From: Flagellimonas algicola
GTDB lineage: Bacteria > Bacteroidota > Bacteroidia > Flavobacteriales > Flavobacteriaceae
Direction of reading: 5' to 3'
DNA length: 64,000 nt
Assembly (NCBI RefSeq): GCF_005937185.1
Contig: NZ_VCNI01000001.1
Location: 1,298,657-1,362,656, forward strand
Shown here: piece after piece, positions 47,801-55,244 of the stretch
Position numbering within the stretch: the stretch's first letter is position 1
How the letters are laid out: every line of letters begins with the position of its first letter
Made by a program: the position numbers and the translations under genes
The notes under the pieces: generated by a model
What the model was told of the DNA's origin: nothing
Seen by the model: only the letters and a program-made list of their open reading frames with translations
The model's database searches: none

Positions 47801-50216
47801 GACCACGGGTGGATCCATCTGGCTGGGTCAACGTATATCTATTACCTCCCCAACCACCAACAGTGTTGATTCGCACAGAGCCAATATTTCCATTCTGACA
47901 ACTCATGTCGGTTACATCCAAACTGGAAATGGCGAAGGCCGTGGAGGGCTCTTCTATGGTAAGGGTAGCTGTGTCCGTACAATTGGTATCCTCGTCAGTA
48001 ACAGAGATGACGTAATTACCTGCCGCCAAACCGGTAACAGGAATTATTCCTGCATTTTGCCCGGTAAATAGTGGTCCTCCATCAATACTATAACTATAGG
48101 TGGTGTTAAATCCATCTACCAAATACCTTCCTTCCCCATCAGAATCGCCCACGCAGGTAACCACTTTGGTTTGTTGGGCTTGAACTGCAATAGAACTGAT
48201 ATCGGTTATGGCATAATTTTCATCATAGGAACAACCTTCATTGTCGGTAACCCTAAAGGTGTAAGTTCCCAATCCAAGTCCGGTAAAGGTATCGTTGTTA
48301 CCGTTATTGATTGCACTTGACGCAGGAGCGATAATTTCATAAGTATAAGGTCCTGTCCCCCCTGTTACTACAAGACCAACGCTGGCTGTAGTGGATATGC
48401 AATCCAAACTGGAAATGGTAAAGGTTAAATCGGTAGGTTTATTCAGGGTATTGAAAACAATATCTGGTAAAGGTTGTACACAACCATTGGCATCCCTAAT
48501 CAAAGGGGTATATGTCCCAACACCCAAATTTGTAAATACATTACCAGATCCAAAGCCAGCACCAACACTATACTCATATGGAGCGGTTCCACCAGAAACC
48601 CCTGAAATGGTAATTTGGCCACCATTTTCGTCCAAACAAGTTGGAGAGGAATCTGGAGTAGCAGTGGCGTTAATCGTTGAAGGAGTACCCACGGTTGCCG
48701 TTTGTGGCGTTGTGGTACAGGTAAATGAATCCTGTTCGTACCTTAACACAATGTCATAGGTTCCAGGAGCCAAATTGGAGAAAACATTACTTATTTGATA
48801 GTTGGCTCCATTGTCAATACTATACTGTATCTCATAACCATAACCATTGGTTACATTTATGGTAATTCTTCCATCATTCGCACCACCACAATTGGCATCT
48901 TCTTCTGTAAAGTTGAACAAGGGTGGTGGGATATCTTGAACGTCTACCGAGGCAGTTCTTTGACATCCATTGGCATCTTCCACTAAAATATTATAGGTAG
49001 CGGCGGAAGTAACCGAAAAAGTTGTCGAACCTGTATATGTTGAGCTGAATGGACCTCCATCCACGCTAAAGCGGTAAGGAGCAGTCCCTCCTGTAGTGGT
49101 TAAATTGACATCTACCGAAGCGGCTCCACAACCAAAACTATCAGAAGCTGTTGCGGAAACATCCAATGGGCTAATACCGCTTCCAATTTCGATGGGGCCA
49201 CCACCAGAAACCGTGGTCACGGTCTCAGAACAGTCATTGGTATCCACGCGAATGGAATATGTGCCGGGACCAACATTGGCAAAGGTATAGCTATCAGTGG
49301 CATTGGGTCCAAACGTATCTACTGTTACCCCATTTTTGATCAGCCTGTAGGTAAAGAATCCTGGAACGCCGGAAACCTGTACATCCACACTTCCCAATTC
49401 ACCACTACACAAAATATCGTTGGCGGTAACATCTACTGTTATATCCAAATCTTGAACATTAACTGTATTGGATGGGAAGACACAGGCACTAGCGGAAACA
49501 TTTTTCAAACGAACCCATACCATATAATTACCAGCGCTTGTAACATCAAAGAAAGGATCGTCCTGATATGGTCCTGCCGCACCACTGATACTATATTCAT
49601 ATCCAGCAGGTACGTTGGTAACTTCCACTCTACCAGGATTTCCACAGATGATATCTTCATGGATCAATTGGGGATCCAGTGGGTTCAAAGTGGATTTGAA
49701 ATAAAAATATTGACCTGAATCCACTCGTACCCTAAATTCACCGGCAGTTGACAGGCTATAGGTAGCTCCGGTTCCTACAGTATTCCATGTACAGGCCGCA
49801 TTGATAGTAGGACAATCGTCAACAACGGTTGGGGCACAAGTGTTGGTGTCCAATTGTTGCCACTCATAACTACTTCCCGACTGACTTAGGGTTAAAGTTC
49901 TAATATCGCTGGTACCGCATAAGAAGAATTTGGCTAGGGTACTACCATCATTGGGACATACCACTTCCTCGTTGGCTCCCTGAATGATCGTCATGAACAT
50001 AGGAGCTGAAGCTGTGATTACATCGTGAGTATGAACCTTCGAGGATTGTACCTCAGGCAACTCAGCGGTTTTTGCTTTGCTAGTTCCAGAGACGGCATCT
50101 ACCACCTTGGCAAATACTTTATTCACCTCTGTTTTTGCAAGTACTGTGGAACAAAAAATTGATATAAACACCAACAGCACGGCATATAGCAAATGCCTTG
50201 TTTTCTGTGGGAGCAT
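41898..50216 (-). CDS. Giant SprB-like repeat adhesin, T9SS type B cargo
   Basis: A 2772-aa cell-surface protein. After a signal peptide (about 1-28) and an entry domain to about 200, there are some 25 or more tandem Ig-like SprB-type repeats of about 80-100 residues, each with a GxxPY..S.D strand pattern and closing in D.NGC or a close variant (for example VEDANGCQRT, VTDANGCTIT, IRDFRGCEES). The last about 85 residues form the type B sorting domain (PPFFTPDGDGMNDNWYP, IYDRYGRVI, ending GHFTLYR). SprB of Flavobacterium johnsoniae is a motile surface adhesin for gliding; this protein is built the same way but shorter than the about 6500-aa SprB. No PorP/SprF-type partner gene is adjacent. It is probably an adhesin for surfaces or polysaccharide. 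Confidence 0.87.
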   Translation of the reverse strand: MLPQKTRHLLYAVLLVFISIFCSTVLAKTEVNKVFAKVVDAVSGTSKAKTAELPEVQSSKVHTHDVITASAPMFMTIIQGANEEVVCPNDGSTLAKFFLCGTSDIRTLTLSQSGSSYEWQQLDTNTCAPTVVDDCPTINAACTWNTVGTGATYSLSTAGEFRVRVDSGQYFYFKSTLNPLDPQLIHEDIICGNPGRVEVTNVPAGYEYSISGAAGPYQDDPFFDVTSAGNYMVWVRLKNVSASACVFPSNTVNVQDLDITVDVTANDILCSGELGSVDVQVSGVPGFFTYRLIKNGVTVDTFGPNATDSYTFANVGPGTYSIRVDTNDCSETVTTVSGGGPIEIGSGISPLDVSATASDSFGCGAASVDVNLTTTGGTAPYRFSVDGGPFSSTYTGSTTFSVTSAATYNILVEDANGCQRTASVDVQDIPPPLFNFTEEDANCGGANDGRITINVTNGYGYEIQYSIDNGANYQISNVFSNLAPGTYDIVLRYEQDSFTCTTTPQTATVGTPSTINATATPDSSPTCLDENGGQITISGVSGGTAPYEYSVGAGFGSGNVFTNLGVGTYTPLIRDANGCVQPLPDIVFNTLNKPTDLTFTISSLDCISTTASVGLVVTGGTGPYTYEIIAPASSAINNGNNDTFTGLGLGTYTFRVTDNEGCSYDENYAITDISSIAVQAQQTKVVTCVGDSDGEGRYLVDGFNTTYSYSIDGGPLFTGQNAGIIPVTGLAAGNYVISVTDEDTNCTDTATLTIEEPSTAFAISSLDVTDMSCQNGNIGSVRINTVGGWGGNRYTLTQPDGSTRGPKNGRVFSNLSQDGLYQVSVTDANGCTITDSFTLTSLQAPALTLDLGASDFCYDNFNAATLVVNATLGTAPYQYRINGGALGASNTFSGLTPGNYTIEVVDANDCRDTVSATIEPQVMATAVTIQELDCAGPPGQIQVNISNGYTSGGDYDIYEVSINGAPYTSDNNNITGTSFIYNVPNDGSIVSDTTYQFMITDANGCTTESNVITITPPETIAGSVVGTDTQCGDPSSGIVELIPDTSQGIPPYEFSNDNGATFGTQNIFSGYGPGTHGGFVIRDSRGCVSPAYDVTIGGSAALDATATPSPAVCSAGSVLGSISTTINNGVAPFDYVLLDVAGNLVASSMGTASTTVNFPNLPAGNYTVVTTDSTGCEDRDPVIIDQNTLDLIPLDPPPALCTDPFISYRVQATGGTAPYEFRLVGDPTFVLANVNGVDIHDFSAVVTFGVTYFVEVRDALGCTYIEEIDPITAPSPVTVTATATTASCNVAGSGAIDYEVTGIASPADLTITLQNTDTGATITGPTPHNNVAIPFNDSFTGLAPGNYQILVTDNNTGCTGSTLVFIDFSSPSIVIDSNVQATCNAGAFVTVRGIGSGTPFGYAYVPSGDPAPTVFNTDTTFEIPGPYPTNYDFYVQDANGCTALTTATVSQEAGVPNPTIDVTNQCTATSGYQIEVLSPISTGSGLPHETYMYDIGSGYQTSVNFVVPNPGSYVITVRDGNGCTNTVTADVFDFFAITADATSFPTCNAGDGEITVNTTGGSGNFEFQLRDAGTLANVGPAQSSNVFTNVMPGDYNVLVTDLSSNTTPLCSDEAIVNVSTVNTPVITATPSTDISCNGADDGTISVELQPGSDTDTPLNYILYDGASTTVIAGPQPSPVFDNLTPDTYQVEVVSDRGCTDRSGDIIIAEPTLLQVDAINTEFSCNPSSNQFSTATITVYTDTNGDGTGTPTGTGPYTYSLNDGTPQFDGTNFQTSNVFEVIDNGTNQTFILTARDQSGCEETTTVNINTPTDITFSYNVGPISCDASGSGVNPGFIEIIVNEGPGNYEVEILPLGSEPARSSSGTDRVTWDISTPGDYIFAVTDVGSGGCSYLTSTINMPEYNTIEAVIAEVRPVTCFNGNDGEISLAINNYSGTYNYEVFSRDNSGVETTTGVTGSFDTNAPINSPEIISGLPAGNLIVHIEALDDPYCDVVSNVVTVRSPDRPLTVTAVQTTEVTCNVPGFGEITATGDGGWGTYEYQLIAPDGVTVLVDYPNTNPIFQDLSTGTYTVNIRDFRGCEESTTINLPLPVPISADIQVVQPLRCNNDNDGIIEAYNMAGGQGPGNYLYQLNRITDGTNSGLQTIPTFANLSAGDYTITIFDGWNCSFTTVPITVQDPEIVVAELVELQPPGCGDLGRMQLTVTNPEVGVDYFYRRAGTSDPFTPFGAGLSSVEIAADITIDPGPFQYDVQNSNGCPSEKSNQISLDPAAPLVIALDLTNATINCAGEATGIIRSEAFGGIGSYIYTLLNSNTPPVPTPSTTVRSAQSSGIFRDLLPGTYYVYAQSGGCEAISDPIIIEPKPPLVLEYLEAVPVACYGDTNGQIIIEASGGTGAIRYSISDTLSEFFEGDDPANPNRKTFDDLSPRTYDVIIQDDLGCTITRTVEITQPMELIAAVASTTPEVCLGDMDGTMTLEVTGGTAPYFTSVNSADDADFEQNDTLFFDNLQGGETYVVFVRDSNGCQTNVTADIGLGIELMAEPIVEYGCEGIFPYSTATVSIADDSMLNDLLFSLDVDDISLATEQRTFGDLPEGEHTVFIYHQNGCVTFVEFEIEVYEPLTLEVLKTGPTEIKAIATGGFGGYEYFFQGESFGETNTFTINQDANVNVMVRDRNGCEANFMMAFDFEGMPEMPPFFTPDGDGMNDNWYPRNREFFPNIDVIIYDRYGRVIARLDQVQKWDGTYEGHPLPTGDYWYVVYANDREKQQYVGHFTLYR

Positions 50217-50301
50217 AGGTTAAGTCTTGTTATGGAAGAATACTTCAGATTTGGGGTCTTAATATTCTAGATTGTAATTGTCTAAACTTATATATTCTCT
50301 T

Positions 50302-50309
50302 TATCTTTC
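50302..50309 (+). promoter_or_regulatory. Possible -7 box of the sugar dehydrogenase gene
   Basis: TATCTTTC is one mismatch from TAnnTTTG, 53 nt before the ATG at 50363. It is followed by a small inverted repeat CGACT/AGTCG at 50309-50324. Confidence 0.25.
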
Positions 50310-50362
50310 GACTACAGAAAGTCGCAGTTCATCTATAAAATCTATAATTTCAACGTTAAATT

Positions 50363-51481
50363 ATGAAAAAAAGTGCCATTCTTCCCTATTTATTCGTTGT
50401 AATGCTTAATACATCTTGTGCCCAAAATTCCGATAAGGGCATAAATCTTCCCGAAAGCATTGATTTTACTACACATTTGCTAATTAAGGACATTCAAAAC
50501 CCTTGGGGCATGGCATTTTTGCCAAATGGGGAAATTCTTGTTACTGAAAAATCAGGGAAGTTGTTCCATTATAAGGATGGAAACACCACTCAAATTTCAA
50601 ATATTCCTGACGTTTATGTCCGTGGACAAGGTGGTTTTATGGATATTGAACTTCATCCCAATTTTCGGGAAAATGGCTGGATTTATTTTTCCTATGCTTC
50701 TTCCGAAGGAAATGGCAAGGGTGGCAACACTGCAATCTCGCGAGCAAAACTTTCAGGCAATCAACTAAAAGACCACCAACTACTTTATAAAGCCGAACCC
50801 AACACCACCAAGGGACAGCATTTTGGCTCCCGATTGGAATTTGATCGGGAAGGATACCTATACTTTTCAGTAGGCGATCGTGGAAACAGGGATGTTAACC
50901 CGCAAAGCATCCGAAGGGATGGTGGAAAAATCTATCGTATCCATGATGACGGCAGTATTCCCAAAGACAATCCTTTTGCAGATAAGTCAGGGGCGAAAAC
51001 TGCTATCTACAGCTATGGACATCGAAACCCGCAAGGTTTGACGCTTCATCCCAATACTGGCAAGCTTTGGGAACATGAGCACGGTCCCCGGGGAGGTGAC
51101 GAAATCAACTTGGTACAAAAAGGCAAGAACTATGGCTGGCCAGTGATTACCTACGGTATCAACTATAGTGGAACAAAAATTACGGATGAAACCTCCAAAC
51201 CAGGTATGGAACAACCAGTATATCAATGGACACCCTCCATCGGCCCTAGCGGAATGACTTTTGTATCCTCAGAGCAATATCCCAAATGGCGTGGAAATCT
51301 ACTAGTGGGTTCCTTGGCCTTTCAGTATTTGGAACGTTTGGTGATTGAAAACGACAAAGTAGTCTATCGAGAGAAATTACTGGATGGCATGGGCCGTGTT
51401 CGAAACGTGAGACAGGCCCCGGACGGTTTTATTTACGTTGGAATAGAAGGAAAGGGAATCTATCGTTTGGATCCTAAATAG
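50363..51481 (+). CDS. PQQ-dependent aldose sugar dehydrogenase (YliI-type) lipoprotein
   Basis: A 372-aa exported lipoprotein (Cys19 in LNTSCAQ). The domain spans about 35-370 and has the six-bladed propeller of soluble glucose/sorbosone dehydrogenases: NPWGMAFLPNGEILVTEKSG, GGFMDIELHPNF, HFGSRLEFDREGYLYFSVGDRG, YSYGHRNPQGL, WEHEHGPRGGDEIN and YGWPVITYG are all family landmarks (each quoted in short form; the catalytic His sits in the HFGSR/GDRG region). It oxidises aldoses in the periplasm using PQQ. No PQQ synthesis genes are in the window, so the cofactor may be taken up. It is convergent with murQ, 6 nt between stops. Confidence 0.88.
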   Translation: MKKSAILPYLFVVMLNTSCAQNSDKGINLPESIDFTTHLLIKDIQNPWGMAFLPNGEILVTEKSGKLFHYKDGNTTQISNIPDVYVRGQGGFMDIELHPNFRENGWIYFSYASSEGNGKGGNTAISRAKLSGNQLKDHQLLYKAEPNTTKGQHFGSRLEFDREGYLYFSVGDRGNRDVNPQSIRRDGGKIYRIHDDGSIPKDNPFADKSGAKTAIYSYGHRNPQGLTLHPNTGKLWEHEHGPRGGDEINLVQKGKNYGWPVITYGINYSGTKITDETSKPGMEQPVYQWTPSIGPSGMTFVSSEQYPKWRGNLLVGSLAFQYLERLVIENDKVVYREKLLDGMGRVRNVRQAPDGFIYVGIEGKGIYRLDPK

Positions 51482-51487
51482 TGCCCG

Positions 51488-52300
51488 CTATTTCAATGCT
51501 TCAATAGCATTCTTTACTGAGCCATGCTCTTTCAAAGCTTTTTGCGCTTCGTCATAATCCATTCCCAGCGCTTCCACCAGGTAACGGGTCCCACGATCCA
51601 CCAACTTATTGTTGCTCAGCTGCATGTTCACCATTTTGTTCCCTTTCACCCTACCTGCCCGAATCATCAAAGCAGTGGAAATCATGTTTAGTGCTAGTTT
51701 TTGGCTGGTACCACTTTTCATTCGCGTACTCCCTGTCAAAAATTCCGGTCCCACATTGATTTCGATGGGTACATCTGCCAATTGGGCCAAAGGTGATCCC
51801 GGATTATTGGTAATCCCACCTGTAAGAATGCCATGCTTTTTGGCATCTTCAATTCCTCCCAAAACATACGGGGTGGTTCCTGAAGCTGCAATGCCCACTA
51901 GAGAATCATTGGCATTGATATCATATTCCATTAAATCTTTCCAAGCTTGTTGCGTATCATCCTCTGCATGCTCCACAGATTTACGGATCGCAACATCGCC
52001 TCCAGCCATTAGACCTATAACCCGATCATGCGGCATCCCAAAGGTGGGAGGAATTTCTGAAGCATCCAGGATTCCTAACCGACCACTGGTACCGGCTCCG
52101 ATATAAAACAGACGTCCGCCATTCTCAAAACGTTCCACAATACCATCAATAAGTTGAGCCAATTGGGGCAACACTTGCTCAACAGCTTCTGCAACTCGCT
52201 TATCTTCTTGGTTGATTCCCTCTAAAATTTCATTGGTGGACATTTTTTCCAAATGATCATGGTTGGAAGAACGCTCGGTAATTTTAATGTAATCTGTCAT
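51488..52300 (-). CDS. murQ: N-acetylmuramic acid 6-phosphate etherase
   Basis: A 270-aa cytosolic SIS-domain lyase that cleaves the D-lactyl ether of MurNAc-6-P to give GlcNAc-6-P and lactate. Family signatures are present: GRLFYIGAGTSGRLGILDASE near 62-82 (key glutamate at its end), GLMAGGDVAIRKSVEHAED near 96-115, GIAASGTTPYVLGGI and EFLTGSTRMKSGTSQK (each a hallmark of MurQ). The length is normal (about 270-300). It follows the DeoR gene with 1 nt between, so the two are one transcript. It completes the recycling of anhydro-MurNAc prepared by AnmK at 59670. Confidence 0.95.
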   Translation of the reverse strand: MTDYIKITERSSNHDHLEKMSTNEILEGINQEDKRVAEAVEQVLPQLAQLIDGIVERFENGGRLFYIGAGTSGRLGILDASEIPPTFGMPHDRVIGLMAGGDVAIRKSVEHAEDDTQQAWKDLMEYDINANDSLVGIAASGTTPYVLGGIEDAKKHGILTGGITNNPGSPLAQLADVPIEINVGPEFLTGSTRMKSGTSQKLALNMISTALMIRAGRVKGNKMVNMQLSNNKLVDRGTRYLVEALGMDYDEAQKALKEHGSVKNAIEALK

Positions 52301-52301
52301 A

Positions 52302-53051
52302 TTATAATAGGTATAGGTCTTGGTTTTTAAAACTTTCCAACAATGGATGCTCAGGTTCCAGTTCGGTGATCATGGTATCGATCATATTTAAATCACAGGT
52401 TTTAAACCGGTGCTGCGAATTCAATTTTTCTGAAATGCATAAAAGCACTGTTTTCTTGGAAGCCTGGATTACCGCTTTCTTGGTTTGGACAATATCCCAG
52501 TCAAATTCTGTCAGTCCAAAAGCCGAATCCACATAGCCTGTTCCAATGAAACTGTAATCCACTTTTATTTGGGATAGATTATGAATGGCATTGGAACCGA
52601 TGGCAATTTGCGAATCCTTGGACAGCATCCCTCCAATGAAGATGGTCTCCACATTGGGCTTTCCCAATAATTCCATGGCCACAGGAAGACTAAGCGTAAA
52701 ACAAGTCAAGTTGATGTTGGCGGGGAGCAGTCTTGCCAGTTCCAGACAAGTTGTGCCTCCATCAATTAAAATAACGCTGTTCTCTTTTAAAAAGGAAGTG
52801 GCCTTTTGGGCAATCACAATCTTTTCTTCCAGGGCGTAAACATTATTTCTGGTGGGGCTGTGGTTTGCAAATCCCGTGGAAACCGCCCCGCCGTGAACTT
52901 TGACCAACTTGTTTTCTCCATCCAACTCCTTGACATCCCTTCTAACCGTGTCTATGGAAACATCCAGTTTTTCAGCCAAATCGGTAAGTAGAACCCGGTT
53001 ATGAAGCTCCACTTCATTTAAAATATTATGCTGTCTTTCCTCTTTAAGCAT
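52302..53051 (-). CDS. DeoR/GlpR-family transcriptional regulator
   Basis: A 249-aa protein: an N-terminal DeoR winged HTH (residues about 3-58, with VLLTDLAEKLDVSIDTVRRD and the KVHGGAV linker) and a C-terminal DeoRC sensor domain of the isomerase-like fold (ILIDGGTTCLELARLLP; ETIFIGGMLSKDSQ; YSFIGTGYVDSAFGLTE). Such proteins are mostly repressors released by a sugar phosphate. It is cotranscribed with murQ and divergent from nagB, so an amino-sugar phosphate effector (GlcN-6-P, GlcNAc-6-P or MurNAc-6-P) is likely. Three phased GCAAAA boxes in the divergent spacer are candidate operators. Confidence 0.9.
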   Translation of the reverse strand: MLKEERQHNILNEVELHNRVLLTDLAEKLDVSIDTVRRDVKELDGENKLVKVHGGAVSTGFANHSPTRNNVYALEEKIVIAQKATSFLKENSVILIDGGTTCLELARLLPANINLTCFTLSLPVAMELLGKPNVETIFIGGMLSKDSQIAIGSNAIHNLSQIKVDYSFIGTGYVDSAFGLTEFDWDIVQTKKAVIQASKKTVLLCISEKLNSQHRFKTCDLNMIDTMITELEPEHPLLESFKNQDLYLL

Positions 53052-53075
53052 GCAAGCAGCGTATTAATTCAAGAT

Positions 53076-53083
53076 CAAAAGTA
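53076..53083 (-). promoter_or_regulatory. Bacteroidota -7 box of the deoR-murQ unit
   Basis: TACTTTTG on the minus strand fits TAnnTTTG, 24 nt before the ATG at 53051. No clear -33 box. Confidence 0.4.
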
Positions 53084-53146
53084 AAAAAAACAATCCCATT
53101 TTATGCTGTTTAATTCGAATTTAATGTTGCCAAATGATTAAAAAAA

Positions 53147-53175
53147 GCAAAATATTGCAAAATACTTGCAAAAAA
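53147..53175 (+). promoter_or_regulatory. Three helically phased GCAAAA boxes, candidate DeoR operator
   Basis: GCAAAATA starts at 53147 and 53157, and GCAAAAAA at 53168, so the copies are 10 and 11 bp apart. They lie in the divergent deoR/nagB spacer, just upstream of the nagB -7 box. DeoR-family proteins often bind short direct repeats; the link to this regulator is inference. Confidence 0.5.
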
Positions 53176-53198
53176 CAGCAGTTTTTGATTTTATTTTC

Positions 53199-53206
53199 TA
53201 TTTTTG
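53199..53206 (+). promoter_or_regulatory. Bacteroidota -7 box of the nagB gene
   Basis: TATTTTTG fits TAnnTTTG, 52 nt before the ATG at 53259. It is preceded at 53169-53187 by CAAAAA/TTTTTG inverted arms that could be a further protein site. Confidence 0.5.
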
Positions 53207-53258
53207 CAGTTCAAAACCAGCAAATAATAGTAACTAAGCACATCGAAAATTAGGTTTC

Positions 53259-55193
53259 ATGGAAACAGTAACAGTAAAAAACGGAAAAGTGGATATCTCA
53301 TTCAAACCAGCAGGACGATTTGAGGAAACCCGTTTTGAAAAAATTCACAACATCATCTTTGATAATTCTGCAGATGGCTCCGCCGTGGTTGCCAAGGAAA
53401 TTGCGGACTTGATTAAGGAAAAGCAGGCAAAGGGTGAATCCTGTATCCTTGGTTTGGCCACAGGTTCCTCCCCCATTCGAGTTTACCGCGAACTGGTTCG
53501 AATGCACCAAGATGAGGGACTTAGTTTTTCCAATGTCATTTCTTTTAACCTGGATGAATATCTACCCATGGAAAAGGATAATAGACAAAGCTACCATTAC
53601 TTTATGCATGAGCACTTGTTCAATCATATTGACATAGATCCCAAAAACGTCAATATCCCCAACGGCACGGTTACTGGTGATGCCATCATTGAGCACTGTT
53701 TGGATTATGAACGAAAAATAAAGGAAGCTGGCGGACTGGATTTTCAGCTTTTGGGCATTGGCCGAACAGGACATATTGGATTTAACGAGCCAGGTTCTCA
53801 CCACAATTCAGCAACTCGGGTTATTACCCTAGATCACATTACCCGGGTAGACGCCGCACCCGCATTCTTGGGTATAGACAATGTTCCTAGAAGGGCCATT
53901 ACCATGGGAATCGCCACAGTAATGAGCGCCAAAAGGATCGTATTACTTGGATGGGGGCCTAATAAAGCAGATATCATCAAAAAAACTGTTGAAGGTGAGA
54001 TTTCCTCCCAAGTACCTGCTACCTATCTTCAAGAACATAGCAACTGTACATTTGTTTTGGATAAAGGAGCGGCTAGTGAACTTACACGGCATAAAACCCC
54101 GTGGCTGGTGGATGAGTCCCTTACATGGAGCGAGCAATTGACCGCCAAGGCCATAGTATGGTTATGCAGACAAACCGGAAAATCCATTCTGAGCTTGACT
54201 GATAAGGATTATAACGATAATGGAATGTCAGGTCTTCTAACCTCCCAAGAATCGTATGATCTAAATATTAAAATGTTCAATCGACTCCAGCATACCATAA
54301 CTGGATGGCCGGGAGGTAAACCCAATGCTGATGATACCAATAGACCTGAAAGAGCACAACCGGAAAGTAAACGGGTCATCATTTTTAGCCCCCACCCAGA
54401 TGACGATGTCATTTCTATGGGAGGAACTTTTGATCGTTTGGTGCAACAGGGGCATGATGTTCATGTTGCTTATCAAACATCAGGAAACATCGCCGTTTCG
54501 GATACCGAAGCTTTAAAATTTGCAGAAATCGCCAAATCCATCAATCCTTCAAAGGAAGCCCAAAGCATAATCGATTCCATAAAGGCTAAAAAAGAAGCTG
54601 ACTTTGACCCGGTTAAAATACGAAAACTCAAAGGTAACATTAGAAGAGGGGAATCTTTCGCAGCCACCCGTTACTTCGGATTGGATGATGCCAACGTACA
54701 CTTTTTAGATCTTCCTTTTTATGAAACTGGAGCTATCAAGAAAAATGACCTTTCGGATGCCGATGTGAAAATCATGGTGGATCTTATCAAGGATATTAAA
54801 CCGCATCAGATTTATGCGGCAGGTGATTTGGCTGATCCGCATGGTACACACAAAACCTGTTTGGATGCCTTGTTTGCTGCCTTGGAAGAGTTAAAGGAGG
54901 AATCCTATATGGACGACTGCTGGGTATGGCTGTACAGAGGCGCTTGGCACGAATGGGACACGCACGAAATTGAAATGGCCGTGCCCATGAGTCCGGATCA
55001 AGTGCTCCGAAAAAGATTGGCCATATTCTGTCACCAATCGCAAAAAGATGGGGTGATGTTCCAGGGCGATGATTCCAGGGAATTCTGGATGAGAGCCGAA
55101 GAGCGTAATAAGGATACCGCAAGAAAATACAACCAACTGGGAATGGCAGAGTACGAAGCCATGGAAGGATTTGTACGATACAATTTCAAATAA
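53259..55193 (+). CDS. nagB: Glucosamine-6-phosphate deaminase fused to a PIG-L (LmbE) deacetylase domain
   Basis: A 644-aa cytosolic protein. Residues about 28-290 are NagB, converting GlcN-6-P to fructose-6-P and ammonia: ATGSSP near 67-72, NLDEYLP with Asp99 (general base), GIGRTGHIGFNEPGS at 166-180 with His172 and Glu177. The position of E. coli Asp141 is Thr170. Residues about 370-620 are a PIG-L/LmbE domain with an intact zinc site: His379 and Asp382 in SPHPDDD, and His531 in DPHGTH. Such long NagB proteins are known in Bacteroidota; PIG-L enzymes remove N-acetyl groups from GlcNAc compounds. No nagA is in the window, so one protein might both deacetylate and deaminate. A terminator follows. 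Confidence 0.9.
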   Translation: METVTVKNGKVDISFKPAGRFEETRFEKIHNIIFDNSADGSAVVAKEIADLIKEKQAKGESCILGLATGSSPIRVYRELVRMHQDEGLSFSNVISFNLDEYLPMEKDNRQSYHYFMHEHLFNHIDIDPKNVNIPNGTVTGDAIIEHCLDYERKIKEAGGLDFQLLGIGRTGHIGFNEPGSHHNSATRVITLDHITRVDAAPAFLGIDNVPRRAITMGIATVMSAKRIVLLGWGPNKADIIKKTVEGEISSQVPATYLQEHSNCTFVLDKGAASELTRHKTPWLVDESLTWSEQLTAKAIVWLCRQTGKSILSLTDKDYNDNGMSGLLTSQESYDLNIKMFNRLQHTITGWPGGKPNADDTNRPERAQPESKRVIIFSPHPDDDVISMGGTFDRLVQQGHDVHVAYQTSGNIAVSDTEALKFAEIAKSINPSKEAQSIIDSIKAKKEADFDPVKIRKLKGNIRRGESFAATRYFGLDDANVHFLDLPFYETGAIKKNDLSDADVKIMVDLIKDIKPHQIYAAGDLADPHGTHKTCLDALFAALEELKEESYMDDCWVWLYRGAWHEWDTHEIEMAVPMSPDQVLRKRLAIFCHQSQKDGVMFQGDDSREFWMRAEERNKDTARKYNQLGMAEYEAMEGFVRYNFK

Positions 55194-55200
55194 TCCGTAT

Positions 55201-55236
55201 AAAAAGGCCTACTTTTATTGAAGAGTAGGCCTTTTT
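55201..55236 (+). terminator. Rho-independent terminator after nagB
   Basis: AAAAAGGCCTACT and AGTAGGCCTTTTT pair perfectly around a short loop, 7 nt after the nagB stop, followed by CTTT. Its position also rules out the TTG at 55218 as the start of the next gene. Confidence 0.85.
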
Positions 55237-55244
55237 CTTTATCC

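Noticed and set aside
55218..55244. TTG start for the GHL10 gene
   Set aside because: It lies inside the nagB terminator hairpin and precedes the true lipoprotein signal starting at 55245.
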